NCBI RefSeq assembly: GCF_014649035.1
Contig: NZ_BMSG01000002.1
Span: forward strand, 310,001 to 374,000
Direction: 5' to 3'
Source: Streptomyces sindenensis
Lineage (GTDB): Bacteria; Actinomycetota; Actinomycetes; Streptomycetales; Streptomycetaceae
DNA: 64,000 bases
The notes beneath the pieces were generated by a model. That model was not told the origin of the DNA. It made no database searches and was given only the letters and a program-made list of their open reading frames with translations. This document shows, in pieces, positions 16,407 to 24,372 of the stretch. Within the stretch, counting starts at the first letter, position 1, and every line of letters begins with the position of its first letter. The position numbers and the translations under genes were made by a program.

Positions 16407-16955
16407 TTACAGGTAGGGGCCGGAGCGGATCGGGCCGTGCGGGTCCGCGCCGCCCTCCTCGTCCTCGTGGGCCATGCCGGGCGGCAGGGCGCGGCGCATC
16501 TGCTCCAGTTGGGCGCGGGCCGCCATCTGCTGGGCGAACAGCGCCGTCTGGATGCCGTGGAAAAGGCCCTCCAGCCAGCCCACGAGCTGGGCCTGGGCGA
16601 TCCGCAGCTCGGCCTCGGAGGGCACCGACTCCTCGGTGAACGGCAGGGAGAGCCGTTCCAGCTCCTCGACCAGCTCGGGCGCCAGACCGTCCTCCAGCTC
16701 CTTCACGGAGCTGGCGTGGATCTCCTTGAGCCTGACGCGGCTCGCCTCGTCGAGAGGAGCCGCCCGGACCTCCTCCAGAAGCTGCTTGATCATGCTGCCG
16801 ATGCGCATGACCTTCGCGGGCTGTTCCACCATTTCCGTCACCGGGACCTCGCGCGACTCGTCGTCACTGGCACCGCCGCCGATAGCCATTCCGTCCTGGC
16901 CCACGACAAGGACCTGCGGGTGCTCCTGCGACCGGTCATTCCTCGGCATTTCCAT
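16407..16955 (-). CDS. bpa: bacterial proteasome activator Bpa (DUF2587)
   Basis: This 182-aa protein matches Bpa/PafE of mycobacteria, an ATP-independent ring that opens the 20S proteasome gate. It is mostly helical, with PAKVMRIGSMIKQLLEEVR (about 46-64) and WLEGLFHGIQTALFAQQMAA (about 127-146). The C-terminus ends in GPYL, equivalent to the GQYL tail whose penultimate Tyr docks into the proteasome. The ATG at 16955 is chosen; a second ATG two codons on is possible, and no strong ribosome site is seen. The proteasome genes are not in the window. Confidence 0.92.
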   Translation of the reverse strand: MEMPRNDRSQEHPQVLVVGQDGMAIGGGASDDESREVPVTEMVEQPAKVMRIGSMIKQLLEEVRAAPLDEASRVRLKEIHASSVKELEDGLAPELVEELERLSLPFTEESVPSEAELRIAQAQLVGWLEGLFHGIQTALFAQQMAARAQLEQMRRALPPGMAHEDEEGGADPHGPIRSGPYL

Positions 16956-16992
16956 GCCGCCATTGTCTCGCACACGTGCCGTACACCACGGT

Positions 16993-17034
16993 GGTGCCCC
17001 CGAAAACGGAAGATCCACCGTCTTCGGGGGCACC
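16993..17034 (-). terminator. terminator of the ABC exporter operon
   Basis: GGTGCCCCCGAA and TTCGGGGGCACC form a 12-bp perfect stem; the 18-base interior can form a smaller inner stem. It lies 32 bases beyond the permease stop codon, in the 110-bp gap before bpa. Confidence 0.75.
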
Positions 17035-17065
17035 GGAACCCTTCCGGGAAGCCCGGATGTGCCGT

Positions 17066-19921
17066 TCAGCCCGCGCGCCGGGCCAGGGTCAGCCGGGAAC
17101 TGGTGAGAGCCGCGGCCAGCAGTCCGGCGAGCACCGGGACGACCACGGCCAGCAGCCCGACGGTCTCCCACGGCATCACGATCGGCGTGTACGCCGACTG
17201 CATCGGATCCGCCCGCATGTCCTCCAGCGCCGCGCGCAGGTCGGTCAGGCGCAGGGCGACCGCGGGGACGAGCCCCGCCACCGTCCCCAGCAGGACCCCG
17301 GTCAGGGCGACGACCAGGCACTGGAAGCCGGACAGCGAACGCCGTACGCCCGGGGGCGCGCCCACCGCGCTGAGGGTGGTGAGATCGGCCTCCGCGTCGG
17401 CCTTGGACAGCCCGGTGGTGATGGCGGCCGCGCCCAGGGTCACGACTCCGGCGAAGAGGGCGAGGATCAGCAGGATCGTGTCGTCCTGGGTCCGGAACAC
17501 CTCGTTCGAGCTCATCAGGTAGGCACGGTTCCCGGCCCGGTCGAGCGCCGCGTAGGCCGCCTGGCTCTCGGCGTCCGTGGCATCGCGGCCGAGCGCGTAG
17601 AAGCTGCCGTAGTCCTCGACGTGCAGTCCGAGCCGTTCGGCGGTCTTCTCCGGCATGACCATGCGGATGCCGGGGGTCGCCGCGAAGCGGTCCGGCGCGA
17701 CGTACACCTTCAGCCGGTCGGTGGTGGTGCGGGCCTTGCCGGGGTGCTGGGCCCGGTTCTCCTTGTCCCGGTCGTTGTAGAGGTGGGTTGCCTTGAGGGT
17801 GACCTCGCCGTTCTTCGCGTACGCCGAGTTCAGCAGGACGGGGGTGCCGTCGGCCAGGGCCTTCGCCGCCGCCGGGTCGTCGAGCTTCACGTAGGTGTCG
17901 AGGACGTCCGCCCCGCCAATGATGATCTTGTGGTCGCCGGTGCCGAACGCGACCATCGTGTAGTTCTCGTCCGTGCAGGCCGGGGAGTTCACCATCCGCT
18001 TGTGCTCGTCGGCGGAGAGCCGCAGGGCGAGTTCCTTGGCACCCTTGCCCTTCAGCGGGCAGCTGTGGCCCTTGCCGGTGGGCTTGACGAGTTCGAGGGT
18101 GCCGCAGCCGTTCTCCTCCTCGTAGTAGACCGAGCAGTCGCTGCCGGCCCAGACCCGTCCGAAGTCGGCGGCCTTGCCGCTGACCGGGTAGTTCTGCTCG
18201 ACGGCTGCCCGGGAGCGGGGGAGTTCGGCGTCCGCGCCGATGTCGGAGGCCGTCAGCGCGACGGTGCCCGGGGTCAGGTTGGGCTCGAAGTCGAACGCGT
18301 GCTGCGCGGCGCTGCTGCTGGTGTACGTGGCGATGGCGACGCTGCCCGCGACGGCCGCCATGACGGCGGCGACGGCGGGGGCGGTGCGGCCACGGTTGCG
18401 GGCCGCGTCGCGCAGGGCGATCCGGGGCGTCAGCGGGAGGCGTCGGCCGAGCCGGCCGAGGAAGCCGACGATCACCGGGATGCAGCCGAGCACGCCCAGT
18501 TCGGCCAGGACGGAACCGCCGGCGACGAAGGCGGTGTCTCCGGCCACCCCGCCGTAGACCGCGATGCCGACACCCGCGGTGAGCGCGATGACGCCGATCA
18601 CGGGCAGTACGCGGGAGCTGCGACGGGTGCCGCGCCGGCCGGTGAGCGACTCCAGGACCGACTGGCGGCCCGCGACGATCGCCGGGGCAAGTGCGGCGAG
18701 GACACCGGTGACCAGGCCGAGCACGGCGATGCCGAGGATCTCCCAGGGCCGTACGGTCAGTTCGCCGAAGCGGTTGCCGGTGAAGTCCTCGATCATCGGG
18801 CGGAACAGCGCGGTCAGACCGAACCCGGCGCCGACCCCGGCCACCGCGCCTCCCGCGCCGAGCACCGCGCCGCCCGCGAGCACCACGGCCCTGACCTGGC
18901 CCCGGCTGCCGCCGCACGAGCCGACCAGGCCCAACTGGCGGCGCGAACGCCGCGCGCCCACGGCGAACGCCGGACCGGCCAGCAGCACGATCTCGAGGAC
19001 GGCCATGGCGGCCACTGTGAGAACCGCGGCGGTGGTCTCCGTCTCGGTGGAGTACCCGCTGCTCATCGAGGACATCGGGACCTCGGAGTCCGGCGGCGGG
19101 TTCAGGGCGACCTGGCGGGACTTGACCACCACGCCCCGCTCGTTGGCCGCGAGGATGTCCTGCCAGGTCACGCCCGCCCCGGGCGGTCCTTTCACCAGCC
19201 ACTTCGGGTCGCTCGGCTGGGGCGGCAGGATCGACTTGTCGCGGTCGGCGGTCTTCTGCCACGGGGCGATGACCGAGCCGGGGAGCGCGTAAAGGGCGTC
19301 GGCCCGCAGGTCGGCGGGGAGTTCGACCGTGCCGGTGAGGGTGTAGGCCTGCTCGGGGCCGCGCACGGTGACGCGGTCGCCGATGGACAGCCCGGCCGCC
19401 TCGACGAAGTCCGAGGTCCCGGCGATCTCGTTCGGCTTGCGCGGGAAGGCGCCGTCGGTCAGCTCGATCCGGCCGCGGAGCATCGGGTCGGAGATGCGCA
19501 GCTCGCTGATCTCGGTGTCGGCGATGCCGTGCCGCGTGGTCACCGACGCGGGCACGCTCCGCTCGGTCAGGGATCGCGAACCCTCCGGGAAGGCGGCCGG
19601 TACGTCGACCGGCTGTGCCTGCTCCTCGGGGGTCGGGCCGGGGGTGCCTTCGGGGGTGCTCCAGTTGATGCCGTCAGGCATCTGCTGGAGCTTCAGCGGG
19701 CCGACGCTCGTGGCCATGAACCGCGCGTCGGCCGACCCCAGTTCCGCCGTCAGCTCCTCGGCCTTGGTGGGCAGGGCGCTGCGGTAGGTGAGGTCGGCGG
19801 CGGTCACGCCGAGGACCGGCAGAGCGATCATCGCGACGACCAGGGCGCTGCGGCCCTTGGCCCGTGCCGCGTCGCGCCGGGCTATGCGGAAGGCTGCGCG
19901 CCAGCCGGGGAGAGGGCTCAC
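17066..19921 (-). CDS. ABC transporter permease, FtsX/MacB-like
   Basis: This 951-aa permease has a TM helix at residues about 28-46, a large extracytoplasmic domain (about 50-295), a central cluster of helices with two FtsX-like units, a second extracytoplasmic region (about 560-770, with Cys-containing text) and three C-terminal helices ending SSRLTLARRAG. This is the 10-helix two-FtsX layout of actinobacterial exporters of peptides or lipoproteins. It overlaps the ATPase gene by four bases. With the PadR regulator upstream it forms a regulated efflux operon. The substrate is unknown. Confidence 0.88.
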   Translation of the reverse strand: MSPLPGWRAAFRIARRDAARAKGRSALVVAMIALPVLGVTAADLTYRSALPTKAEELTAELGSADARFMATSVGPLKLQQMPDGINWSTPEGTPGPTPEEQAQPVDVPAAFPEGSRSLTERSVPASVTTRHGIADTEISELRISDPMLRGRIELTDGAFPRKPNEIAGTSDFVEAAGLSIGDRVTVRGPEQAYTLTGTVELPADLRADALYALPGSVIAPWQKTADRDKSILPPQPSDPKWLVKGPPGAGVTWQDILAANERGVVVKSRQVALNPPPDSEVPMSSMSSGYSTETETTAAVLTVAAMAVLEIVLLAGPAFAVGARRSRRQLGLVGSCGGSRGQVRAVVLAGGAVLGAGGAVAGVGAGFGLTALFRPMIEDFTGNRFGELTVRPWEILGIAVLGLVTGVLAALAPAIVAGRQSVLESLTGRRGTRRSSRVLPVIGVIALTAGVGIAVYGGVAGDTAFVAGGSVLAELGVLGCIPVIVGFLGRLGRRLPLTPRIALRDAARNRGRTAPAVAAVMAAVAGSVAIATYTSSSAAQHAFDFEPNLTPGTVALTASDIGADAELPRSRAAVEQNYPVSGKAADFGRVWAGSDCSVYYEEENGCGTLELVKPTGKGHSCPLKGKGAKELALRLSADEHKRMVNSPACTDENYTMVAFGTGDHKIIIGGADVLDTYVKLDDPAAAKALADGTPVLLNSAYAKNGEVTLKATHLYNDRDKENRAQHPGKARTTTDRLKVYVAPDRFAATPGIRMVMPEKTAERLGLHVEDYGSFYALGRDATDAESQAAYAALDRAGNRAYLMSSNEVFRTQDDTILLILALFAGVVTLGAAAITTGLSKADAEADLTTLSAVGAPPGVRRSLSGFQCLVVALTGVLLGTVAGLVPAVALRLTDLRAALEDMRADPMQSAYTPIVMPWETVGLLAVVVPVLAGLLAAALTSSRLTLARRAG

Positions 19922-20700
19922 GCGGTGGCCTCGGTGCTTCCGGCGGCGAGCAGGGCGTCGGCTCCCGTGGTCGCCGTCTGGTCGACGATCGAGCCGTCCC
20001 GGAGGAACACGACCCGGTCGGCCCAGGCCGCGTACCGGGGCTCATGGGTCACCATGACGCCGGCCGCGCCCTGGTCGCAACGGGTGCGCAGCAGGGCGAG
20101 GATCGCCTCGCCGGTCTCGGAGTCGAGGGCTCCGGTCGGCTCGTCGGCGAGGACCAGGCGCCGGTCGCCGACGAGGGCGCGGGCGATGGCGACGCGCTGC
20201 TGCTGGCCGCCGGACATCTCGTCGGGGAAGCGGTCGGCGATCGCTTCGAGTTTCATCTCGGCCAGTGCGGCCAGGGCCTCCTTGCGGGCCTTGCGCACGG
20301 AGACGCCGTCGAGTTCGCGGGGCAGTGCGATGTTCTCGGCGGCGGTCAGGGCGGGGATGAGGTTGTAGTCCTGGAAGACGTAGCCGACGCTGCGGCGGCG
20401 CAGGGCGGCCATCCCCTTGGCGCCGAGGGCGGCGAGGTCCTGGCCTTCGATGACGACCTGGCCGCTGGTGGCGGTGTCGAGCCCGCCCGCGAGGGTCAGC
20501 AGCGTGGACTTGCCGGAGCCGGAGGGGCCCATCACGGCGACCAGCTCGCCCGGGTACACCGCGAGGTGGATCCCGCGCAGGGCGTGCACCTCGGCGACGC
20601 CGGAGCCATGGGTACGGGTCAGCGCCCGCAGTTCGAGTACGGGGCTGCCGCCGGGCGTCCCGGAGGACGACGGGGGTGGCTGGGTGGCGGACGCGGGCAT
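19918..20700 (-). CDS. ABC transporter ATP-binding protein (LolD/MacB type)
   Basis: This 260-aa ATPase has Walker A GPSGSGKST (58-66), Q-loop VFQDYN (108-113), signature SGGQQQRVAIARA (163-175) and Walker B RLVLADEP (181-188) followed by TGALD. It energises the adjacent FtsX-type permease; the gene ends inside the permease start (ATGA). The first 20 residues are a Ser/Pro/Gly-rich extension. It follows the PadR gene by 79 bases on the same strand, suggesting one transcript. Confidence 0.93.
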   Translation of the reverse strand: MPASATQPPPSSSGTPGGSPVLELRALTRTHGSGVAEVHALRGIHLAVYPGELVAVMGPSGSGKSTLLTLAGGLDTATSGQVVIEGQDLAALGAKGMAALRRRSVGYVFQDYNLIPALTAAENIALPRELDGVSVRKARKEALAALAEMKLEAIADRFPDEMSGGQQQRVAIARALVGDRRLVLADEPTGALDSETGEAILALLRTRCDQGAAGVMVTHEPRYAAWADRVVFLRDGSIVDQTATTGADALLAAGSTEATA

Positions 20701-20779
20701 GACGGGTGGTTCCCCCTAGGAACAGCTTGTGACGAAGCGGGAATGGTCTGGATCAGGCAGGAGCGGAGGCACCGGTGTG

Positions 20780-21403
20780 TCAGCGCCGGGAGCGGGCCCG
20801 GTCGGCCGGCGTACGGGACGGACCGCGGGCTGCCGTGGGGCTGGGCTCGGCGGAGGGCTCCGTGGCGGCGGCCTCGGCGAGGCGGACGAGCCGTGACTCG
20901 CAGTGGTCGAGCCAGCGGGCCTCGGCCTCCGCCTGGAAGATCAGCTGCTCCACGACGAGGAGCCAGGCGACCTCGTCCCGGTTGGCGGGGACGTCGGCCA
21001 GGGCCTGGGCCTTGAGCCGGGTGTAGTCCTGCATCGCCTTGAGCGTGTGGTGGCGCTGGGACTGGATGACGTCCCGGATGTCGACGCCCGGGGCCCCCAC
21101 GGCCATGGCGAGCTTGATGGCCAGTTCGTCGCGGGGCGGACTGGTGCGGTCCACGGGGGTCTCGAACCAGGCGCGCAGTTCCGCGCGGCCCTCGTCGGTG
21201 ATCGCGTAGAGGTCGTGCCCGGCGTCGTCCGAGCCCTCCTGGACGATCAGGCCGTCACGCTCCAGCCTGCTGAGCGTCGTGTAGACCTGGCCGACGTTCA
21301 GGGGCCAGGTGGAGCCGGTGCGCGACTCGAACTCGGTGCGGAGCCGGGACCCGTAACGAGGGCCCCGTTCCAGCAGGGCCAGCAGGCCGTGGCGAATGGA
21401 CAT
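20780..21403 (-). CDS. PadR family transcriptional regulator
   Basis: This 207-aa protein has the PadR winged helix (residues about 5-75: HGLLALLERGPRYGSRLR, then NVGQVYTTLSRLERDGLI) and the C-terminal helical dimer domain. It is the first gene of the exporter operon and probably represses it, being released by a compound that the pump exports. A perfect palindrome (ACATACT-G-AGTATGT) overlaps its start codon, consistent with autoregulation. The tail is Arg/Ala/Pro-rich. Confidence 0.9.
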   Translation of the reverse strand: MSIRHGLLALLERGPRYGSRLRTEFESRTGSTWPLNVGQVYTTLSRLERDGLIVQEGSDDAGHDLYAITDEGRAELRAWFETPVDRTSPPRDELAIKLAMAVGAPGVDIRDVIQSQRHHTLKAMQDYTRLKAQALADVPANRDEVAWLLVVEQLIFQAEAEARWLDHCESRLVRLAEAAATEPSAEPSPTAARGPSRTPADRARSRR

Positions 21404-21425
21404 ACTGAGTATGTATACCGAGTAT
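21400..21425. promoter_or_regulatory. PadR operator overlapping the padR start codon
   Basis: ACATACTGAGTATGT (21400-21414) has 7-bp perfect arms around one base, and ATACCGAGTAT (21415-21425) adjoins it as a second, shorter inverted repeat. The first covers the ATG at 21401-21403. PadR sites are typically ATGT/ACAT-armed palindromes. The region is strikingly AT-rich for this genome. Confidence 0.75.
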
Positions 21426-21496
21426 GTTCACTCTGGCAAGTCTCGTCGGAGCCGGGCGGAAGGGGGCGCGACGCCGCATTCGTGGGGCGATGACGC

Positions 21497-22228
21497 TCAG
21501 TTCGCCCGGCGCATACGGAACGCGAGGAAGCCGAGTCCCAGTCCGACCAGGGCGATGCCCGTACCGAGCGAGACCTCCTGCACCCGCCGTACGGCAGCGG
21601 CGTCCAGCGCCTGCCCGGACCGTTGTCCCGGATCGCTGAACGCGTCGGGCGGCGGGGTGGAAGCAGGCAGGTCAACCGGGTCCGCGAGGCTCTCGTCGGC
21701 CTCCTCCGGAGGATCCTCCCCGGCGGCGTCCTCGGCCCGCGCCAGCTCCATCGGCGACAGCGACCGCCCGGGACGCGCCTTGCCGGCTCCGGCCTCGCGC
21801 CCGGCCAGAGGGGCGGTCGACCCCGATACGTCGGGCGAAGCGGAAGGGGGGGAGGTGGGCTCCGGCGGGCCGGCCTCGGGCCCGGAACCGGCTCCGGAAG
21901 GCGGCTGCGCCCCGCTCCCGGTCGCCGCCGGGGCCGAAGCGGACGCGGCCGGCCCGGTCCCCGGCGCTCCGGAAGCCGGAACGCGGGACGGCAGGGGCAG
22001 CGCGGAGGGGAGCGCCGAGGGCGACGCGGAGGCGGAGGGGCCGGGCGGCGAGGACGCGGTGGCGCCGGGGGTCGACGTTCCGGGGACGGTGGCGGTGACG
22101 GACGGCGGACCGTCGGGCGCCGATGAACCGTGGGCGGAGCCGGCCGACGGCCCCAGCGCCGCTCCGGCCGCCGCCAGCAGACAGACCGCACACCTCGACG
22201 ACCATGCGGCCGGAAGTCCTGGAGCCAT
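21497..22228 (-). CDS. secreted, C-terminally anchored Pro/Ser/Ala-rich protein of unknown function
   Basis: This 243-aa product starts with a signal-like segment (residues about 12-33, CAVCLLAAAGAALGPSAGSAHG), continues as a long Ala/Pro/Ser/Gly low-complexity stretch with an acidic patch (EDAAGEDPPEEADES), and ends with one TM helix (about 217-237) and the basic FRMRRAN. The order signal, disordered wall-spanning region, TM, Arg tail suggests a membrane-anchored envelope protein. I do not recognise the family. No ribosome binding site is evident before ATG 22228, so the start is uncertain. Confidence 0.6.
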   Translation of the reverse strand: MAPGLPAAWSSRCAVCLLAAAGAALGPSAGSAHGSSAPDGPPSVTATVPGTSTPGATASSPPGPSASASPSALPSALPLPSRVPASGAPGTGPAASASAPAATGSGAQPPSGAGSGPEAGPPEPTSPPSASPDVSGSTAPLAGREAGAGKARPGRSLSPMELARAEDAAGEDPPEEADESLADPVDLPASTPPPDAFSDPGQRSGQALDAAAVRRVQEVSLGTGIALVGLGLGFLAFRMRRAN

Positions 22229-22375
22229 GAGATCAGCGTCACACGGGCCCCCGCATCCGGCATCCCGGACGCGCTATCCGGAAGTCAGGGGGCTGTCAAC
22301 CGTCCACGTACCGGTCCATGACGAAGATCCGGCGAGATCCGCGAACCGTAACGGTCACCTTCGGACACCGGCGTT

Positions 22376-24010
22376 TCACGACGGCTTGCCCGTGGAGACC
22401 TTCAGCTCGAAGTGGGCGCCGCGCTCGTCGACCGCCGCACCGGAGGACGGGAACTGGCCGACGACCTGGTCCTCGGCGTACGTGTTGCCCGGCTCCTCGA
22501 TCACCTTGATCGTCCAGCCCGCGGCGAGAGCGCACGCCTTCGCCGACAGGATGTCCTTGTAGATGAAGTTCGGTGCGCGGACCTTCTTCGGGTCGTTGGA
22601 GTCCTCGGAGGCGTTCGAGCACTCCGTTTCCTTCATCGTCCGGTTGCGCTCCGGCGGACGGTAGCCCTCCACCTGCTCGGTGCCCGTCTCGCCGTCCTTG
22701 CCCGCCTCGTCGTCCTTGCCACCGCCCTGGAGGGCGATCGCGGTGATCAGACCGCCGACGGCCAGCAGGGCCACGACGATCGAGCCGACGATGACCGGCA
22801 TGTTCCGCTTCGAGCCGGCGCGGTCGGTGGTGCCCACGGCCGTCGCGTGCTGCGGGTTGATCGAGTACGGCGGCGGGGTCTGGTGGGACAGCGGGCCCGG
22901 GGTCGGGTAGCCCTGGACCTGGCCGGACTGCGGGTAGCCGTAGCTCGGCGCGGGGGTGGGCTGGTTGTACGGCCCCGGCTGCTGGTGCGGGTGGGGCTGG
23001 TACGGAGTCTGGACGCTCTGGGGTGCCGGAGTGCTCTGGTCGACCGGCGGGAACACCGCCGAGCCGACGCCGGATCCGCTGTTGGCGGGCCCGCCGCCGG
23101 ACACGATCATCGGGGCGCCGGTCTGGCCGCCGGCGGCGTTCAGCACACGGGCGATCTCGTCGCGCATCGCGGCGGCGCTGGGGAAGCGCTCGTTCGGGTT
23201 CTTCTTGAGGGCGCGGGCCACGAGGGCGTCCATCGCCGGGGTGACCGAACGGTTGATGCTGGAGGGCGCGACCGGCTCCTCCTGCACATGCGCGTACGCG
23301 ATGGCCAGCGGCGAGTCCGCGTCGAACGGGATCCGGCCGGTGAGCAGCTGGAAGAGCATGATGCCCACCGAATACAGGTCGGACCGGGCGTCGACGCCGC
23401 GGCCGAGGGCCTGCTCGGGGGAGAGGTACTGCGGGGTGCCGACGACCATGCCGGTCTGGGTCATCGAGGTGACGCCGGACTGCATGGCGCGGGCGATACC
23501 GAAGTCCATGACCTTGACGACGCCGCGCTTGGTCATCATCACGTTGCCGGGCTTGATGTCCCGGTGGACCAGGCCCATCTCGTGGCTGGTCTCCAGGGCG
23601 GCGAGCACGTCCGCCGTCACCTTGAGGGCCTTGTCGGCGGGCATCGCGCCGTGCTGACGGATATCGGCGGCCAGCACGGAGCCGAGCGGCTGCCCCTCGA
23701 CGTACTCCATGACGATGTACGGCATCAGCGCACCGCCGAGCTCGTCCTCGCCGGTGTCGAAGACGGAGACGATGTTGGTGTGCTGGAGCTTGGCGACGGC
23801 CTGCGCCTCGCGCCGGAAGCGCTCGCGGAAGGACTGCTCGCGGCCGAGCTCGGTGTGCAGGGTCTTGATCGCGACCTGCCGGTCCAGAGCGGAGTCGTAG
23901 GCCAGGTAGACGGAAGCCATCCCGCCCTCGCCGAGCAGGTCGCGCAGCTGGTAGCGGCCGCCCGCGACCGCCCCGCCCGCATAGCGGCCCTGTGCGCCGT
24001 CCTGGCTCAT
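22376..24010 (-). CDS. receptor Ser/Thr protein kinase with one PASTA-like domain
   Basis: This 544-aa kinase has a Hanks domain at 18-290: GEGGMASVYLA (27-37), Lys49, HRDIKPGN (149-156), DFG (169-171) and activation loop TSMTQTGMVVGTPQYLSPEQ. A Pro/Gln/Tyr-rich juxtamembrane stretch (320-390) is followed by a TM helix (404-427) and an outside part with a PASTA-like domain (476-541) and two Cys (464, 493). PASTA domains bind peptidoglycan or lipid II, so it may sense wall state as PknB does, though PknB has several PASTA units. ATG 24010 is chosen since GAGGGGG lies nine bases upstream; ATG 24019 would sit on that site. Confidence 0.93.
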   Translation of the reverse strand: MSQDGAQGRYAGGAVAGGRYQLRDLLGEGGMASVYLAYDSALDRQVAIKTLHTELGREQSFRERFRREAQAVAKLQHTNIVSVFDTGEDELGGALMPYIVMEYVEGQPLGSVLAADIRQHGAMPADKALKVTADVLAALETSHEMGLVHRDIKPGNVMMTKRGVVKVMDFGIARAMQSGVTSMTQTGMVVGTPQYLSPEQALGRGVDARSDLYSVGIMLFQLLTGRIPFDADSPLAIAYAHVQEEPVAPSSINRSVTPAMDALVARALKKNPNERFPSAAAMRDEIARVLNAAGGQTGAPMIVSGGGPANSGSGVGSAVFPPVDQSTPAPQSVQTPYQPHPHQQPGPYNQPTPAPSYGYPQSGQVQGYPTPGPLSHQTPPPYSINPQHATAVGTTDRAGSKRNMPVIVGSIVVALLAVGGLITAIALQGGGKDDEAGKDGETGTEQVEGYRPPERNRTMKETECSNASEDSNDPKKVRAPNFIYKDILSAKACALAAGWTIKVIEEPGNTYAEDQVVGQFPSSGAAVDERGAHFELKVSTGKPS

Positions 24011-24050
24011 GACTTGCATCCCCCTCGGCGGCGCGCGGTCGCACGCGGTT

Positions 24051-24080
24051 TCTCTGTCCGACGTGTTTCTGTCTGACGTG
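24051..24080. promoter_or_regulatory. 15-bp direct repeat in the intergenic region of the two kinases
   Basis: TCTCTGTCCGACGTG is followed at once by TTTCTGTCTGACGTG (13 of 15 identical). It lies 40 bases upstream of the PASTA kinase start, in the 362-bp gap 24011-24372 between the divergent kinases. The spacing of 15 is not a helical turn multiple. It could be a regulator site or part of the promoter. I see nothing else clear in this gap apart from an A/T-richer stretch near 24180-24225. Confidence 0.5.
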
Positions 24081-24372
24081 ATTGCGTGCGGCGCGGTTCC
24101 CGTACAACGCGATTACGCGCCAAGTCTGCCGTAGGGGTCCGACACGTCAAGCCGGGTGCCCGTTCCGTGACCCTACGCACAAGAAGCGTCTCGGAAGCGT
24201 TACAGGAAACGCATCAAAATCATGGGGAGGGCGCGCCGGGCGGTCCGAGGATCCTGCTGGAGCGGAACCGGGGTGTCCGGCGAAGGCTGTAGCGTGACGT
24301 GGCAATGCAGCAAGTGCAGCAAGGCACCGTGAGAACCCGCGGACGCGCGGACAGATACGACGGCGAGGACTG

